Positions 22,245 through 34,210 of a DNA stretch of 42,019 nucleotides are shown here, one piece after another; the first letter of the stretch is position 1, and each line of letters begins with the position of its first letter. The notes beneath the pieces are model-generated. The model saw nothing but the letters and a program-made list of their open reading frames with translations, did no database searches and was not told the DNA's origin. The stretch is from Gloeophyllum trabeum ATCC 11539 (taxonomy: Eukaryota > Basidiomycota > Agaricomycetes > Gloeophyllales > Gloeophyllaceae). Location of the stretch: NCBI RefSeq assembly GCF_000344685.1, contig NW_006920425.1, positions 370,243 to 412,261 of the forward strand. Direction: 5' to 3'. Position numbers and translations under genes: made by a program.

Positions 22245-22560
22245 GATGCCGCGGTCCGGCTCGGTCCGGTTATTGGCCCAAATTTCCGGACCTGGGACCG
22301 GACCTAAGGTCCAGTTCGGGTAAATGTCCGGACCGTGAACCTCAAAGAACCCGAAATGGCATTGGGTCCAGTCAGGTTCGGGTTTGAACCCTTCAGAATT
22401 ACCATACTTAGGTACGGTTCGGGCATTGTGGCTCCACCTGGACCTCATTTCAGGTTCAGTCCACCCCAAAGCCGGACCGCGAACCAGAACCTGGGTCTGG
22501 TCCGTGGTTCGAACCGGTTCTCCCAGGTTCGGGAACCGGACTGCAGCATCAATACTCCAT
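22245..22560. repeat. Degenerate self-complementary word island, GGTCC/GGACC
   Basis: GGTCC or GGACC occurs at least ten times, mixed with GGTTC/GAACC and CCGGAC words. The pattern lacks a regular period, so it is not a simple tandem array. It truncates the 3' end of the DUF6532-type gene on the minus strand. I do not recognise the repeat family. Confidence 0.55.
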
Positions 22561-23488
22561 ATCAGCCATCTTCTCCTTAAGGATGTTGAGCTTCGACAGG
22601 TGGTGTTCAAAGACAGGTCCATACGCCTTCTCGCTGAACTCGACGCCACTCCTCTGACCTGTGGCCCATTCGTCCAGGGCACACTGGACCTGAAGCCAAA
22701 CAGTATTAGAAGCAGTGAGACCACACGAAAGACACATTCATGGCAGTTAAAACAAGAGCAATGGTAACCAAGGGTATACCAAACCCTGACTTGCGGTGGC
22801 CCCCGACGTTGAAAGCAACCTTCTCGCTGTAGTACTCAGAGTACTCGACCCCTTCATCACGTTGGCTTGAATACCAGGTTTCATTGATGACGGCCTGAAT
22901 GATAGGGTGTTTGTAGCGGCCCGTGCACACCTCCAGATTCTAGGAGACCATTTAGCTGCATCAGGGCATTACAGGAAGATAGCTCACCTCGTGAACAAAT
23001 GCCTCATTGTCTTTAATCATCTCAACATGGGCGCGGACGGTCTGCGCATCCGCCTCGCTGTTTTTATCGAGCAGCTTGTAGTATGATGGGACAAGCATTC
23101 GTGCCTTGATCTTTATCTCCCCCGTATCTGCGGTGCACGGTCAGTGAGCTAGATAGAGGGCCACCAGGCGTGGACATATTAGTAGTTGCATACTATGAGA
23201 ATGTAGACCTCAATACAATGCACCATACTCACAACTAGTGGTCCAAATTCCATATCTATGCCTTGGTCCTTGCATGCCTTTCCCCAGGCCTCCCAACAGA
23301 ACTCTGTTGCGAGGTCTGTGTTCGGGAAGGGGGCATCGGAGCTTATAAGGCAGCGGAATATGATGCTGGGAACCCTTGGCAGCTCCCCGCTTCTCCCTCA
23401 GGAAGTCGCTATCCAGAACTCGGCCCTGTGTTCCACTCCCGCCTACGGCTTCTACCTTGGGCTTCTTAGTGAAGCGAGTTGCCTCCAT
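22549..23488 (-). pseudogene. Second DUF6532-type gene, minus strand
   Basis: A paralogue of the gene at 12.3-13.4 kb. The N-terminal exon starts MEATRFTKKPK, with GRVLDSDFL matching GRLTGGNFS of the other copy. It needs a one-base shift before the APFPNTDL...WEAWGKACKDQ block. Later exons carry ARMLVPSYYKLLD, then HPIIQAVINETWY, VEYSEYYSEK and IPLVTIALVLTA, and finally VQCALDEWATGQR. It ends early (TGA at 22549-22551) where the GGTCC/GGACC island begins, without the Arg/Glu-rich tail of copy 1. The start codon sits in CCATGG two bases beyond the 3' end of a same-strand LTR, which carries a TATA box. The gene may therefore be transcribed from that LTR. Confidence 0.6.
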
Positions 23489-23490
23489 GG

Positions 23491-23820
23491 TGATGAAGAG
23501 TTATGGAGGCAGCAGCACGCACAGTGCGCCCTACACAACTCACCTGTATTGCTTGGATGCTGTAGCTACTGGTAATGCTCGTATGAATGACCCTTTGTCA
23601 TTAGGCAGCAGAGCTGCAGGGTTTATATACACAGTGGCCCATAGGCTGACTAAGCTATGTGGAATATCTATAATCCTACTGAGCTCCACCTATGATGTCA
23701 CTGACCCACATGAGCTCCGTGCCCTGCACAATAATGGAATATACCAGAATGTTCCAGAGGGTTCCGGTACGTTCTGGTACATTGTAGAACCTGGCAGCTA
23801 AGTCAGCGCCTAGTTCAACA
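23491..23820 (-). mobile_element. 330-bp LTR, copy 2, without target-site duplication
   Basis: Same 330-bp sequence as copies 1 and 3, with a minus-strand TATA box around 23621-23630. Its flanks differ (CATGG at 23486-23490, GCTGG at 23821-23825) and belong to unrelated sequences: the DUF6532-type start codon on one side and copia pol on the other. This is the signature of a recombination or deletion joint rather than a simple insertion. Confidence 0.85.
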
Positions 23821-24094
23821 GCTGGTATGTTGGGCTGCGCAGGTTGCGGCGGGCGTGGAGATGAAGGCGAGTTCGATAAAATGTCAGACTCGACGTCTAA
23901 CTCCCCCTCGAACGCTGCCTTCTTCGGAGCAAGCGGCAACTCGTCCTCGAAGAACACAACATCCCGGGATTTGAGGAACTGGCGAGTTGGGGGGTGATAG
24001 AGACGGTAAGCCTTACTTTCTCCGTGATAGTAGCCCACCAGCACACATTCTAATGACTTGTAGTCCAGCTTCTTGCGCTTTTTGTCTGGTACGT
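23821..24094 (-). pseudogene. Ty1/copia pol fragment (integrase to RT linker)
   Basis: On the minus strand it reads DKKRKKLDYKSLECVLVGY, KAYRLYHPPTRQFLKSRDVVFFED and then an acidic, Pro/Ser-rich linker. These are the conserved motifs after the copia integrase core. It continues directly from 25216-25562 once the intervening 1121-bp insertion is discounted. It ends abruptly at the 330-bp LTR, so RT and RNase H of this element are missing. Confidence 0.85.
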
Positions 24095-25215
24095 TGATAA
24101 GCCTTAGGATCGTCTGAGCCCCGAAAACGCGGATTCAGCACGGCATACAAGCGCCCCGGAGCTTATTCGACACCGCGCTCGCACGCCTCTAGGCTTCTAT
24201 GGGCTCTAAAAGACTTTTTCTATTTAGCTCCGAACTTCCTAACATCCTCGAGGCGTACACGGACCCATTCCGCGATTTATCTCCGCGTACCGAAGCTCCG
24301 GAGCGACTTATGCAACTTCTAACCGGATTAGCTCCGGGATCCGCGGACACTTCTATTGAGGGGTGTCATCCTCATGCCCACCCTCCAGCACTCACTCCCC
24401 CTCATTTCCATCAAGATACCGAAGGTGCGGACGCATACGAGTCACCATGAGGTCAACATCAGTCAGCAAGCGGCCGGAGGTAATTAACACGTGACCGGCG
24501 CGTCGCGCGGAATGATGGGACCGCTTAAAGGCAGGTGGCGGAGCGTCGAGGTGACCTCTAGGGGCTGGGATGAGCAAGTGGGAGTAAACGAGAGTCGTAT
24601 GGTACATGGTATAGCGGCGGCAAGTGCTGAGCAATCCTGTGGGTAGCGGCGGTTATTTGTTATTTATCTCCGGACGGTCGTAAGGCCATTCCCGTAGTAT
24701 AAATTGTACAAAGTAGCGTACAGAAAAATAAGTTTTCAACTTCCCCATCTCAGAGAATTAGCGTTACGATCTCAGCGACCCGAGAAGTTCGAAAGCGTCG
24801 AACTTAGCGAATTATAACCGATCCTAGCTTTGCCAATAGGCCTGACTCGTCGAGTGAATTATCTCCGCCATCGATTCAATTAGATTCCGGTGAGTCTCAC
24901 ATAGCGAAATAAAATTAAACAAGTCTTGCTAGCGTTTCCTACTCCCGTGGGCCCGAACCTACACTCGGTTCCGTGGTTTGCGACTTTGTTTGCGACTAAA
25001 TACTCCGGAGCGTCCATTAGTGTTTGTTTCAGACGTCAAGGTTTTGTTTTATTTTTCTAGGTCTTCCTACGGACTACCCTACGGCGTCTTACTCCTCCTT
25101 TCCCCCTCGAACTACTAAATACCCTTCAGTTGTCTCGGACCGCCTTCACCCATATCACGGGGTTTAGGTTTCTTTCTTTTGGTCCTTGGTGATTGTTGTG
25201 TGTCAGTGCATATCA
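24095..25215 (+). mobile_element. 1.1-kb solo LTR, copy A, inside copia pol
   Basis: 1121 bp, TGATAAGCC to GCATATCA on the plus strand, with TG..CA ends and a short TGATA/TATCA terminal repeat. It is flanked by ACGT on both sides (24091-24094 and 25216-25219). Leaving the insertion and one ACGT out of account, the copia frame reads continuously from CKAFMHV into PDKKRKK, which fixes the borders at 4-bp precision. It shares most of its length, in inverse orientation, with 27401-28514. A small frame of 83 codons (24199-24450) is partly conserved in the other copy but is probably not coding. Confidence 0.8.
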
Positions 25216-25562
25216 ACGTGCATGAATGCCTTGCACCTGAAAGCACGTAGGTGTGAGACATCTGGCTTATGCTTCATCCAGACTTCGTTGGGGGTCTTGC
25301 CATCGAGTGCCGCCGTCGGTCCGAGATTCTTAAGGTAGACCGCAGTGCGTACCATCTCATCCCAGAGGTTCCGAGGGAGACCTGACTCATGCCGCATAGA
25401 GCGAACACAGTCCATCATCGTATGGTTGAGGCGCTCGGCGATGCCGTTCTGCTGAGGTGAGTACGGCCCCGTTGATTGGCTGTCCCAGGGTGGTGTGATA
25501 TAGGTGATTTTGAGGATGACTGGTGCCGAGTCACCAAGGGGTGGTCTGGATGGGCCCAACAT
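25216..25562 (-). pseudogene. Ty1/copia integrase fragment
   Basis: The minus strand carries TGPYSPQQNGIAERLN, the conserved end of the copia integrase core that includes the catalytic Glu region, followed by ESGLPRNLWDEM and KTPNEVW. These motifs are typical of the region between integrase and RT. Its 5' neighbour (25563-26452) is unrelated sequence where the first half of the core should be, so the integrase is deleted or displaced there. Confidence 0.85.
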
Positions 25563-26452
25563 TGATGTGCATGGTGGGAAATGCTAATATACGCCAAGGG
25601 GAGTGTGTTATAACCCATATTAACACAAGCGGTAGCCATGGGGGGTCTGTAGGAGGAGTAATACCCAAAAGCGGTAGTTAGCCGCTTGTTGTTCAGAATC
25701 TCTTGGGGTCTTATGTAAACATGTAGACTTATATGGGCTGAGTAAGACCCCCAAAATGCCCAGCAATGTGGCATAGCAATAGTGTGGGAAAATGCGAAAA
25801 ACTGTCCCAGAGCCAGCGGTGAAAATGATTTTTGTACAGCAATGCACAGCCCATGGTACCTACACATGATTAGGACAAGCACTCCCTATTCCTATGCACT
25901 ATTTTAACCGCTACATTAGTAACAACATCAACAGCATGGACAAATAAACCCCAGATATGGAAAGAGGCTGAAATGTAGATCCTGGAGGTATCCCATATCA
26001 ATTTCTGCCATATTTGGCATGTGCTGATGTAATGTAGTGATGCCATATGTGTGCTGTTATCCACAGCAGGTTCCATGATTTTTCCCAGATTTTTACGCAT
26101 TTGTCCTGATTTTATATCAGCTGCTAGTAGCTGTTGTGTGGCGCTCTAGACACATTCCCACGCTATGTATAGGTCCGGCACCATGATGCCTGTCCCAAGA
26201 AATACATTATGATTTTTCCGTATTTTTCCGTATTTTTCTGGTGCCTGCAGGGCCAGGTATGGCTACCCACCTATCATTGGCAACAGCTCAGATCAAATCC
26301 CGATTTGGATCTCCATGCCGGGGATGCCGGGGCTGTCGTATTCAAGCTCAGCAGGGCTGCCTGACACTGCATAGGGTACTTGGAAATCTAATACATTACA
26401 GACAGTTGTAAAGGCTATTTAATGTAAAAGGCTTTACGATAACAAAGGGGAT
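25563..26452. other. Unrecognised insertion or replacement within copia integrase
   Basis: About 890 bp separates two integrase fragments. It is AT-rich, with a short tandem ATTTTTCCGT array at 26211-26240. A 13-bp direct repeat ATCTAATACATTA occurs at 26386-26398 and 26451-26463, the latter at the junction with coding sequence. Between these copies GTAAAG and CTTTAC can pair. No protein motif was found. It may be an inserted element whose arrival also removed part of integrase. Confidence 0.45.
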
Positions 26453-27400
26453 CTAATACATTAATCCTACAGCAACAGGTGGACCATTGACGAGGTCCTT
26501 CTGTATCAGCTCGTTGAGACCAGCTTCACCGAGGTGACCGTAATGCCTATGCCAGAGGCTCCGATCCATCTTCCGAGCCAGGAAAGCTTGAGCAGGTGCA
26601 TCGCTGTCGTGCATAACTTTGGCATCCAGCCAATAGAGGTTTCTGACCTTCTTGCCGGTAGCGATAGGTGTGGCCTTGCTTTTGAGGATATCGCGGGGCT
26701 TCACGTCGAACTGCAAGAGTTTGCCGTCGCCAATAATCGCGGTGCCGCCAGCGTCATCGAACTTCGGGAGACTGATAAGGTTGTGGGAGGCATCTGGGGC
26801 ATGGAGCGTGTTGTTGAGGTCGAGTACCGTAGCTTTGCCGTTGTACATAATGCATAGCGATACGCGCCCGAGTCCTAGAGAATTTAGACTCTGACATTTT
26901 GCTGCTGTATCAATTGTCCCGGGTGACAAATGGTACATCGAGAAGCTTGCTCTGTCCCGGGATATGTGGCTTGTAGCTCCGGAGTCGACCACCCAGCCGG
27001 TGTTGTGAGATGTTGATAGATTTGCTGCCTCACAATAGAGTGAAAGCCGGCGGTCCGCCTGCGCAATATTTGCCTGGTTCGACTGACTACCGGATGACGA
27101 AGTACCCTTGCCATCCCCCTCCGGATGACGAAGTACCCTTGCCATCCCCCTCCGGATGACGCGGCATCCTGCAACCCTTAGCAATATGACCGTACTGACT
27201 GCACTTGTGGCACTTAATACCGTTTCCGCCACTGCTTGCTCCACTGTCGCCATGACTGCCATTCCTGCTGCTCCCTCCTCCATTCCGATTCCCGCCCTAG
27301 TTCCGACCTCCTCCCCCTCGCTGGTTATTTCCTCCACGACCACCATTGCATTTGCCTTGGAAACCTGTCTTGAGTGCAATCTCCCCATCTTGCTTCTTGC
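26453..27400 (-). pseudogene. Ty1/copia gag end, protease and integrase start
   Basis: From the 5' side on the minus strand: KQDGEIALKTGF, a Gly/Asn/Arg-rich stretch, and a CCHC zinc knuckle (CHKCSQYGHIAKGC, about 27170-27212). The protease motif WVVDSGATSHIS follows, then RNLYWLD and SLWHRHYGHLGEAGL, the pre-integrase HHCC start. A 31-bp tandem duplication (27090-27151) shifts the frame between knuckle and protease. The sequence is interrupted upstream by a 1.1-kb solo LTR and downstream by 25563-26452. Confidence 0.85.
27090..27162. repeat. 31-bp tandem duplication in copia gag
   Basis: Two full 31-bp units (27090-27120, 27121-27151) and the first ten bases of a third, starting CCGGATGACG. 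Thirty-one is not a multiple of three. Omitting one unit brings the zinc knuckle and the protease into the same frame, so the duplication itself is the inactivating change at this point. Confidence 0.8.
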
Positions 27401-28514
27401 TGATATGCACTGACACACAACAATCACCAAGGACCAAAAGAAATAAACCTAACACCAGCGGTATGGGTGGAGGTGGTCCGAGACAACTGAGGGGTATTTT
27501 AATAGTTCGAGGGGGAAGGAGGAGTAAGACATGGTAGGGTAGTCCATAGGAAGACCTAGAAAAATAAAACAAATGCTAGTTGACGCTCTGGAGTATCTAT
27601 CTCCGAAGAGGCGCAATCAAAGTTGCAAGCAAAGACACCTGTCGTAGGATCGTGCTCGCGGGGGTAGAAATTGCTAGAGAGACTTGGTTAATTTTATTTC
27701 ACTATGTAGGATGCACCGGAGATAATTAAACCGACAGCAGAGATAAATCACTCGACAAGTCAGGCCTATTGGCAAAGCTAGGATCAGTTATAATTTGCTA
27801 AGTTTGACACTTTCGAACTTCGAGGGTCGCTGAGATTGTAACACTAATTCTCTGAGATGGTGAAGTGCAAAAACCTGTTTCTCTGTACGCTACTTGGTAC
27901 AATTTATACTACACAAATGGCTTTGCGACCGTCCGGAGATAAATAACAAATAACCGCTGCTACCCACAGGATTGCTCAGCACTTGCCGCTGTTATACCAT
28001 ACACCATACAACTCTCTTGCACTCCCACTTGCTTGTCCCAGCCCCTAGAGGTCGCCTCGACGCTCCGCCACCTGACCCAAGCGGTCCCATCACTCCGTGC
28101 GATGTGCCGGTCACGTGCTAATTACCTCTGGCCACTTGCTGACTGATGCTGGCCTCATGGTGACTCGTATGCATCTGCACCTTTGGTAGTTTGATGGAAA
28201 TGAGAGGGGGAGTGTGCTGGAGGGTGGGCATGAGGATGACACCCCTCAATAGAAGTGTCCGCGGGCCCCGGAGCTAATTCATCTAAAAGTTGCATAGGTT
28301 AAGTCACCCCGGAGCTTACATTTGCGGAGATAAATCGTGGAATGGGTCTGTGTACGTCTTGGGATGCTAGGAAGTCCGGAGCTAAATAGAAAAATTCCTT
28401 TAGAGCCCATAGAAGCCTAGAGGCATGTGAGCGCTGTGTCGAATAAGCTCCGGGGGGCTTATACGATGTGCTGAGTCCGCATTTTCGGGGGTCAGACGAT
28501 CCTGAGGCTTATCA
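27401..28514 (-). mobile_element. 1.1-kb solo LTR, copy B, inside copia gag
   Basis: 1114 bp, the inverse of copy A: TGATATGCAC to CTTATCA on the plus strand. Flanks are TTGC (27397-27400) and TCGC (28515-28518), a 4-bp target duplication differing by one transition. Counting the flank once, gag continues in frame from SILEARE into KQDGEIALK, which supports the border assignment. Substitutions relative to copy A are numerous, so the two are not recent duplicates of each other. Confidence 0.75.
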
Positions 28515-29134
28515 TCGCGCGCCTCAAGGATGCTGAGGAGACGGGCAATGGTGGAGTCGGAGTCGGTTTTGGAGATATCGATAGTCTCGATGATGTGGGG
28601 CCAGGATGGGTCGAGGATGGAGCTGACGATTCAGCTGTTCAGTGCCTTTTCATCGAGATTGCTGCCCCTGGTGTTGATAGTTGACTGGAGCATCTTCAGC
28701 TTGTTGAGGTGCGCCCGGAGATCATTGCCAGCGAGAAATTTCTTCTCGTAGAAGTCAGCTAGGGCCAGCGTAAGGGATAGAGTAGACGTAGACTCGAATC
28801 TCTTATGGAGTGCATCCCACACAGCCTTGGCAGACTTCAATCCCATCGTGATTGGAATCTCCTCATCGGAGATGTTGAGCATGATCTGAGAGCAAGCCAT
28901 CGCGTTCCGTCGATCCCACAGACTGGGGCTAGTCGTTACTTGCGAGGCAGTTTCTGCATCCTTCAGGGCTGGCGTGGTCGTTGCGGCTTCAGAGGGGCAC
29001 GTCTCGATGCCGTCAACGATGTCGAGGAGTCCGCGGGCATCAAGAGCGTTTCGTATCTTCTCCTTCCATATGAGCCAGTTCTCAGACCCGAGTAACTTGG
29101 GCTCCATGGGTATGACTTGGTGCGAAGTCGACAT
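28515..29134 (-). pseudogene. Ty1/copia gag, N-terminal part
   Basis: Minus-strand frame starting MSTSHQVIPMEPKLLGSENW. The pattern LLGSENWLIWKEKIRNAL, AVWDALHKRFES and LRAHLNKLKML is that of copia-type gag. A single TGA (about 28631) interrupts the frame before SSILDPSWP; the frame resumes to SILEAR at the border of solo LTR copy B. The start lies about 50 bp after a primer-binding site. Confidence 0.85.
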
Positions 29135-29185
29135 CTTGAGAGAGCTTAAAGTCTATTCTCGCCCGACCTATGATTAGCGCCCAGT

Positions 29186-29198
29186 TGGGCTCATAACC
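29186..29198 (-). other. Candidate primer-binding site of the copia element
   Basis: The minus strand reads GGTTATGAGCCCA, complementary to the anticodon arm of initiator tRNA-Met (GGGCUCAUAACC). Several Ty1/copia elements prime from an internal cut in this tRNA. It lies about 50 bp upstream of the gag start, as expected. The 5' LTR that should end just beyond it is not recognisable. Confidence 0.65.
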
Positions 29199-29548
29199 TA
29201 TTAAACCCGTAAGCTCAGCGTACGATGCTGAGCGTATATTGTAGCATACCTATTAAACCCGTAAGTTACAGGAGAGTCAGTAATCAACCATGCCCCATGT
29301 TGCAGTCCTCACAACCACCATGCTGTCACCCCCAGCCCACTGGGAATTGCATTAAGTGTTGCACTGTGTATGATTGCTGGCTTTCCTCTTTCTCATGTTC
29401 AATTCTTGTGACTGATTACTTTGGCTTAAATCTGTGTACTTGATCAGCCTCAAATGATAAATGAAGATTTGTCTGCTGTATTTGTACATCAATGTACCAA
29501 CAACAAAAGAAAGCCAAGATTAGCTGGTTTGGGAGTCCATCGTCACAT
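29199..29548. other. Gene-free spacer between copia element and halogenase
   Basis: It contains an 18-bp perfect direct repeat (29196-29213 and 29248-29265, ACCTATTAAACCCGTAAG) with a 7-bp-stem hairpin GCTCAGC/GCTGAGC at about 29213-29233 between the copies. The rest should include the terminator of the halogenase gene and any residue of the missing copia LTR. Confidence 0.5.
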
Positions 29549-31611
<2,063 letters not shown>

Positions 31612-31691
31612 TTTCTGCAAATGTTTAAGACTTGAGAGCTGAGCACCGAGTATCCGTTGGATACCCTGACCAGGGACAAGATGTGTCTTAT

Positions 31692-31699
31692 CTTATATA
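31692..31699 (-). promoter_or_regulatory. TATA box of the halogenase gene
   Basis: TATATAAG on the minus strand, 81 bp before the ATG at 31611, at a usual distance for a fungal core promoter. No transcription-factor site is obvious beyond this. Confidence 0.55.
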
Positions 31700-32327
31700 G
31701 CCCCACAGAGCATCCGTTGTGCTGAAGAAATCACCATTCCGTGTCCGTCCGAGTAAATACGCCGGGACCGTTCTGTCATTTATCAGATCTAGAACTGACA
31801 GACCTGAACACCCAATGGCATGCACTGAGATAAGCCCGGCCGGAGTTTCAGTGTTCAGCGAGCCATCATTCGATTTATTGGACTTCTATGGAAAGATTGT
31901 ATCACCGCTATTTGTTCGACAGGAGAATCAAGAATCTGATCAGAAGCAAGGAGCATCAGTGTTACAGCTTGTTGACTGCATCATGAGATGGAACCACCAG
32001 GAAGGTGTCGCACGCGCATCACACGCTCAAGCCGTCTGGGTGACATACTGATCATAGTATTGGAATTTCTTTCGATGCTTTCGGTCTCTGCCGAGGGTAC
32101 GAAGATATGGACTATTAACCTGCATCTTCAGATTATTGGAACCCACATTCAGAGATGTTTTATCTCGGTTTCTGGTGCACAAATAAAGCCGCGCAGCGCA
32201 TTCAAGTCACTGCGCGACACTGTATCGAGACGACGGCAGGCCAATGCCATTTCATAGCACTGATGCACCCTACACTTGGACGCATTGCCCAACTGCGATT
32301 GAATGTACCACTAGCGTTGTAGTTGTG
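31700..32327. other. Intergenic region between reductase and halogenase
   Basis: It separates two minus-strand genes and should hold the reductase terminator and the halogenase upstream promoter. A 110-codon plus-strand frame (31719-32051) has no recognisable motif, and I regard it as fortuitous. Confidence 0.5.
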
Positions 32328-34102
32328 TTACTCATGGTCCAAGAGAATGCGCGGGCGATAACACTCTTCCAAGTATGTCATCTCATCATCTGACAAATCC
32401 ACCTCCATGGCTCCTGCCGGGATGTCAGCTGACATGTATCATGGATATGAAGAGAATATTACCAAGAAGATCATGTAGCTGCTCAACTGAGGTCGGCCCA
32501 ACTATCGGGGCAGTAACACCTACGCGTATGCCGCTCGGGATTTAGCCCGAGGCCCTAAAGCAACGAAGACATACCAGGCTTGCGCAATGTCCATGCTAGA
32601 GCGACCCTTGCCATGCTAAGACCCTTCTTTTGCGCGAGTTCCTGAACTCTGCGAAGCATAGAAACATTGGTATCTGCACTTCTGGGAATTAAGACAGCAC
32701 AGACCGTTTGATTACTTCCTTGTCTTCAGTCGGGCCTGACTTGTAGATGTGCACCAATCTAGAATGCGCCATTGACACATTGGATCGTTCAAAGTAACTA
32801 GAGACAGGCGTACTTGTCGGATTGTCCGCGCCGGGATTCTTCGCCAAAAGGTCGCGCTAGCAGGCCTCGGGCAAGCGGCGACCACGGTATTGAGGCAGTA
32901 CCAAAGAGCTGATTGACTGTTGGGTCATCTGGTGGGACTGTAATTACTGAAAAAACCTCACCTTCAAGGTTGGATAGAGCTCCATTTCATCAGCGCGATA
33001 CAGGAGGCTGTACTGGTTCTGCATGCTGATGAATGGGGTGAGTCCATTTGCTATGGCGTAGTCTGGTGTAGGCATTTAGATATTTCCCACTGGACAAACA
33101 GTGTACAAACTTTGCATTGCATGAACTAATATACATAAGAGGGTCAGACAATTGAAAGTGAGGAGGTCTCGACTATCACCTACATTGCCAGGCCCAGCAG
33201 GACCCCATTCCAATATAACGTGCATATCCTTCTTTGATAATATCATGAAGAGCATGCATCTATGGCATGTCAAGACAGCGGACACTCATTCAATATCCCA
33301 CTTTCTTACTGTTTCAGAAATCGGCGTTATCGGGTCCGCTCGGTGGCCTTAGCAGCAAATATGCATCAGATAACTGGTTATCCGTATCGCACAATACTTA
33401 CATTGCAGAACATCGACATAATCGAGCTGGAGCCTTTCAAGGCTTTTTTTCACAGCTGCAAATATATGCTGAACAAGTAAAAATTTGGTTGAGGGGCGGA
33501 GACATGATTGAAGAGGCTAAAAATGCACCTTGCGACTTAATCCTCCTTGGTTGACGTAGCCGTAGTCCTCGGGGTTGCGATTGCTGTGAACAAACCAGTG
33601 GCCTGGCTCTCTTGCGACCACCCGAGATATCTGACGATCACGTCAGAAATATCCCGGTGAATGTATAACATTCGATACCTTGGTCATTACGACGATTTCA
33701 TCCCTCGGAAGGCCCAACTTCTTGATAACATTGCCGAGGACGATCTCAGATTGCCCGTTGGAATATACCTGTGTTCCGCAAACGCTCGACAGAGACAGTG
33801 GACCAAATTTCAGCACTCACATCAGCTGTATCGAAAGTTTGTATTCCGGCGTCGTAACTAGTGGTACATGCAACGTCGGTACAAGGTCAAAAGCAACCAC
33901 TGATGATACATACGCTGCCTTGATATGGATCAATGCGTCTTCTTCTCCCATTATCCATGGTTGCCACTCAGCACTTCCGTACTGCATAGTGCCCATGATC
34001 AGAGCAGACACTCGGAGACCGGAGCTCCCAAGGGTCACTGAACGAGCGACTATTCATCAGTGAAAATCATTATATGGGAGTCAGACGCTCACCGTAACGC
34101 AT
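32328..34102 (-). CDS. Aldo/keto reductase
   Basis: An NADPH-dependent oxidoreductase of the AKR superfamily, expected to interconvert a carbonyl and an alcohol. My model has 15 exons and 14 short introns and yields about 341 aa from ATG at 34102 to TAA at 32328. The catalytic tetrad is visible: Asp in FDTAD and Tyr in DVYSNG (about residues 54 and 59), Lys in VVMTK (87) and His in QCHR (145). Other family blocks: RYIGMGSCWAWQFH, ISMQNQYSLLYR, SIPWSPLARG and VTAPIVGPTS. A TATATATAA box lies about 100 bp upstream. It is transcribed in the same direction as the halogenase, 0.7 kb further on, which suggests but does not prove a common pathway. The exon encoding ISRVVAREPGHW is the least certain. 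Confidence 0.88.
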
Positions 34103-34200
34103 TTGCTTCTGAGACTGGGCGGATACTGGAGAAGGATGTTGCTTTGCACTGAGAAGGTCTTTCAGTTTGAACTCACCTTCATGGCACCGAGGCAGGGCCA

Positions 34201-34210
34201 TTATATATAA
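34201..34210 (-). promoter_or_regulatory. TATA box of the aldo/keto reductase gene
   Basis: TTATATATAA, about 100 bp upstream of the reductase ATG. The sequence is a palindrome, so strand is assigned only by the gene next to it. Confidence 0.5.

Noticed and set aside
24199..24450. 83-codon frame in 1.1-kb LTR copy A, partly conserved in copy B
   Set aside because: The conservation is what two copies of one LTR would show anyway; copy B has a stop in the same frame.
24095..25215. 1.1-kb copies as a DNA transposon with terminal inverted repeats
   Set aside because: Only five terminal bases (TGATA/TATCA) are inverted, and TG..CA ends fit a solo LTR better.
31719..32257. Plus-strand frames between reductase and halogenase
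   Set aside because: They lie in promoter/terminator space of two supported genes and show no family pattern.
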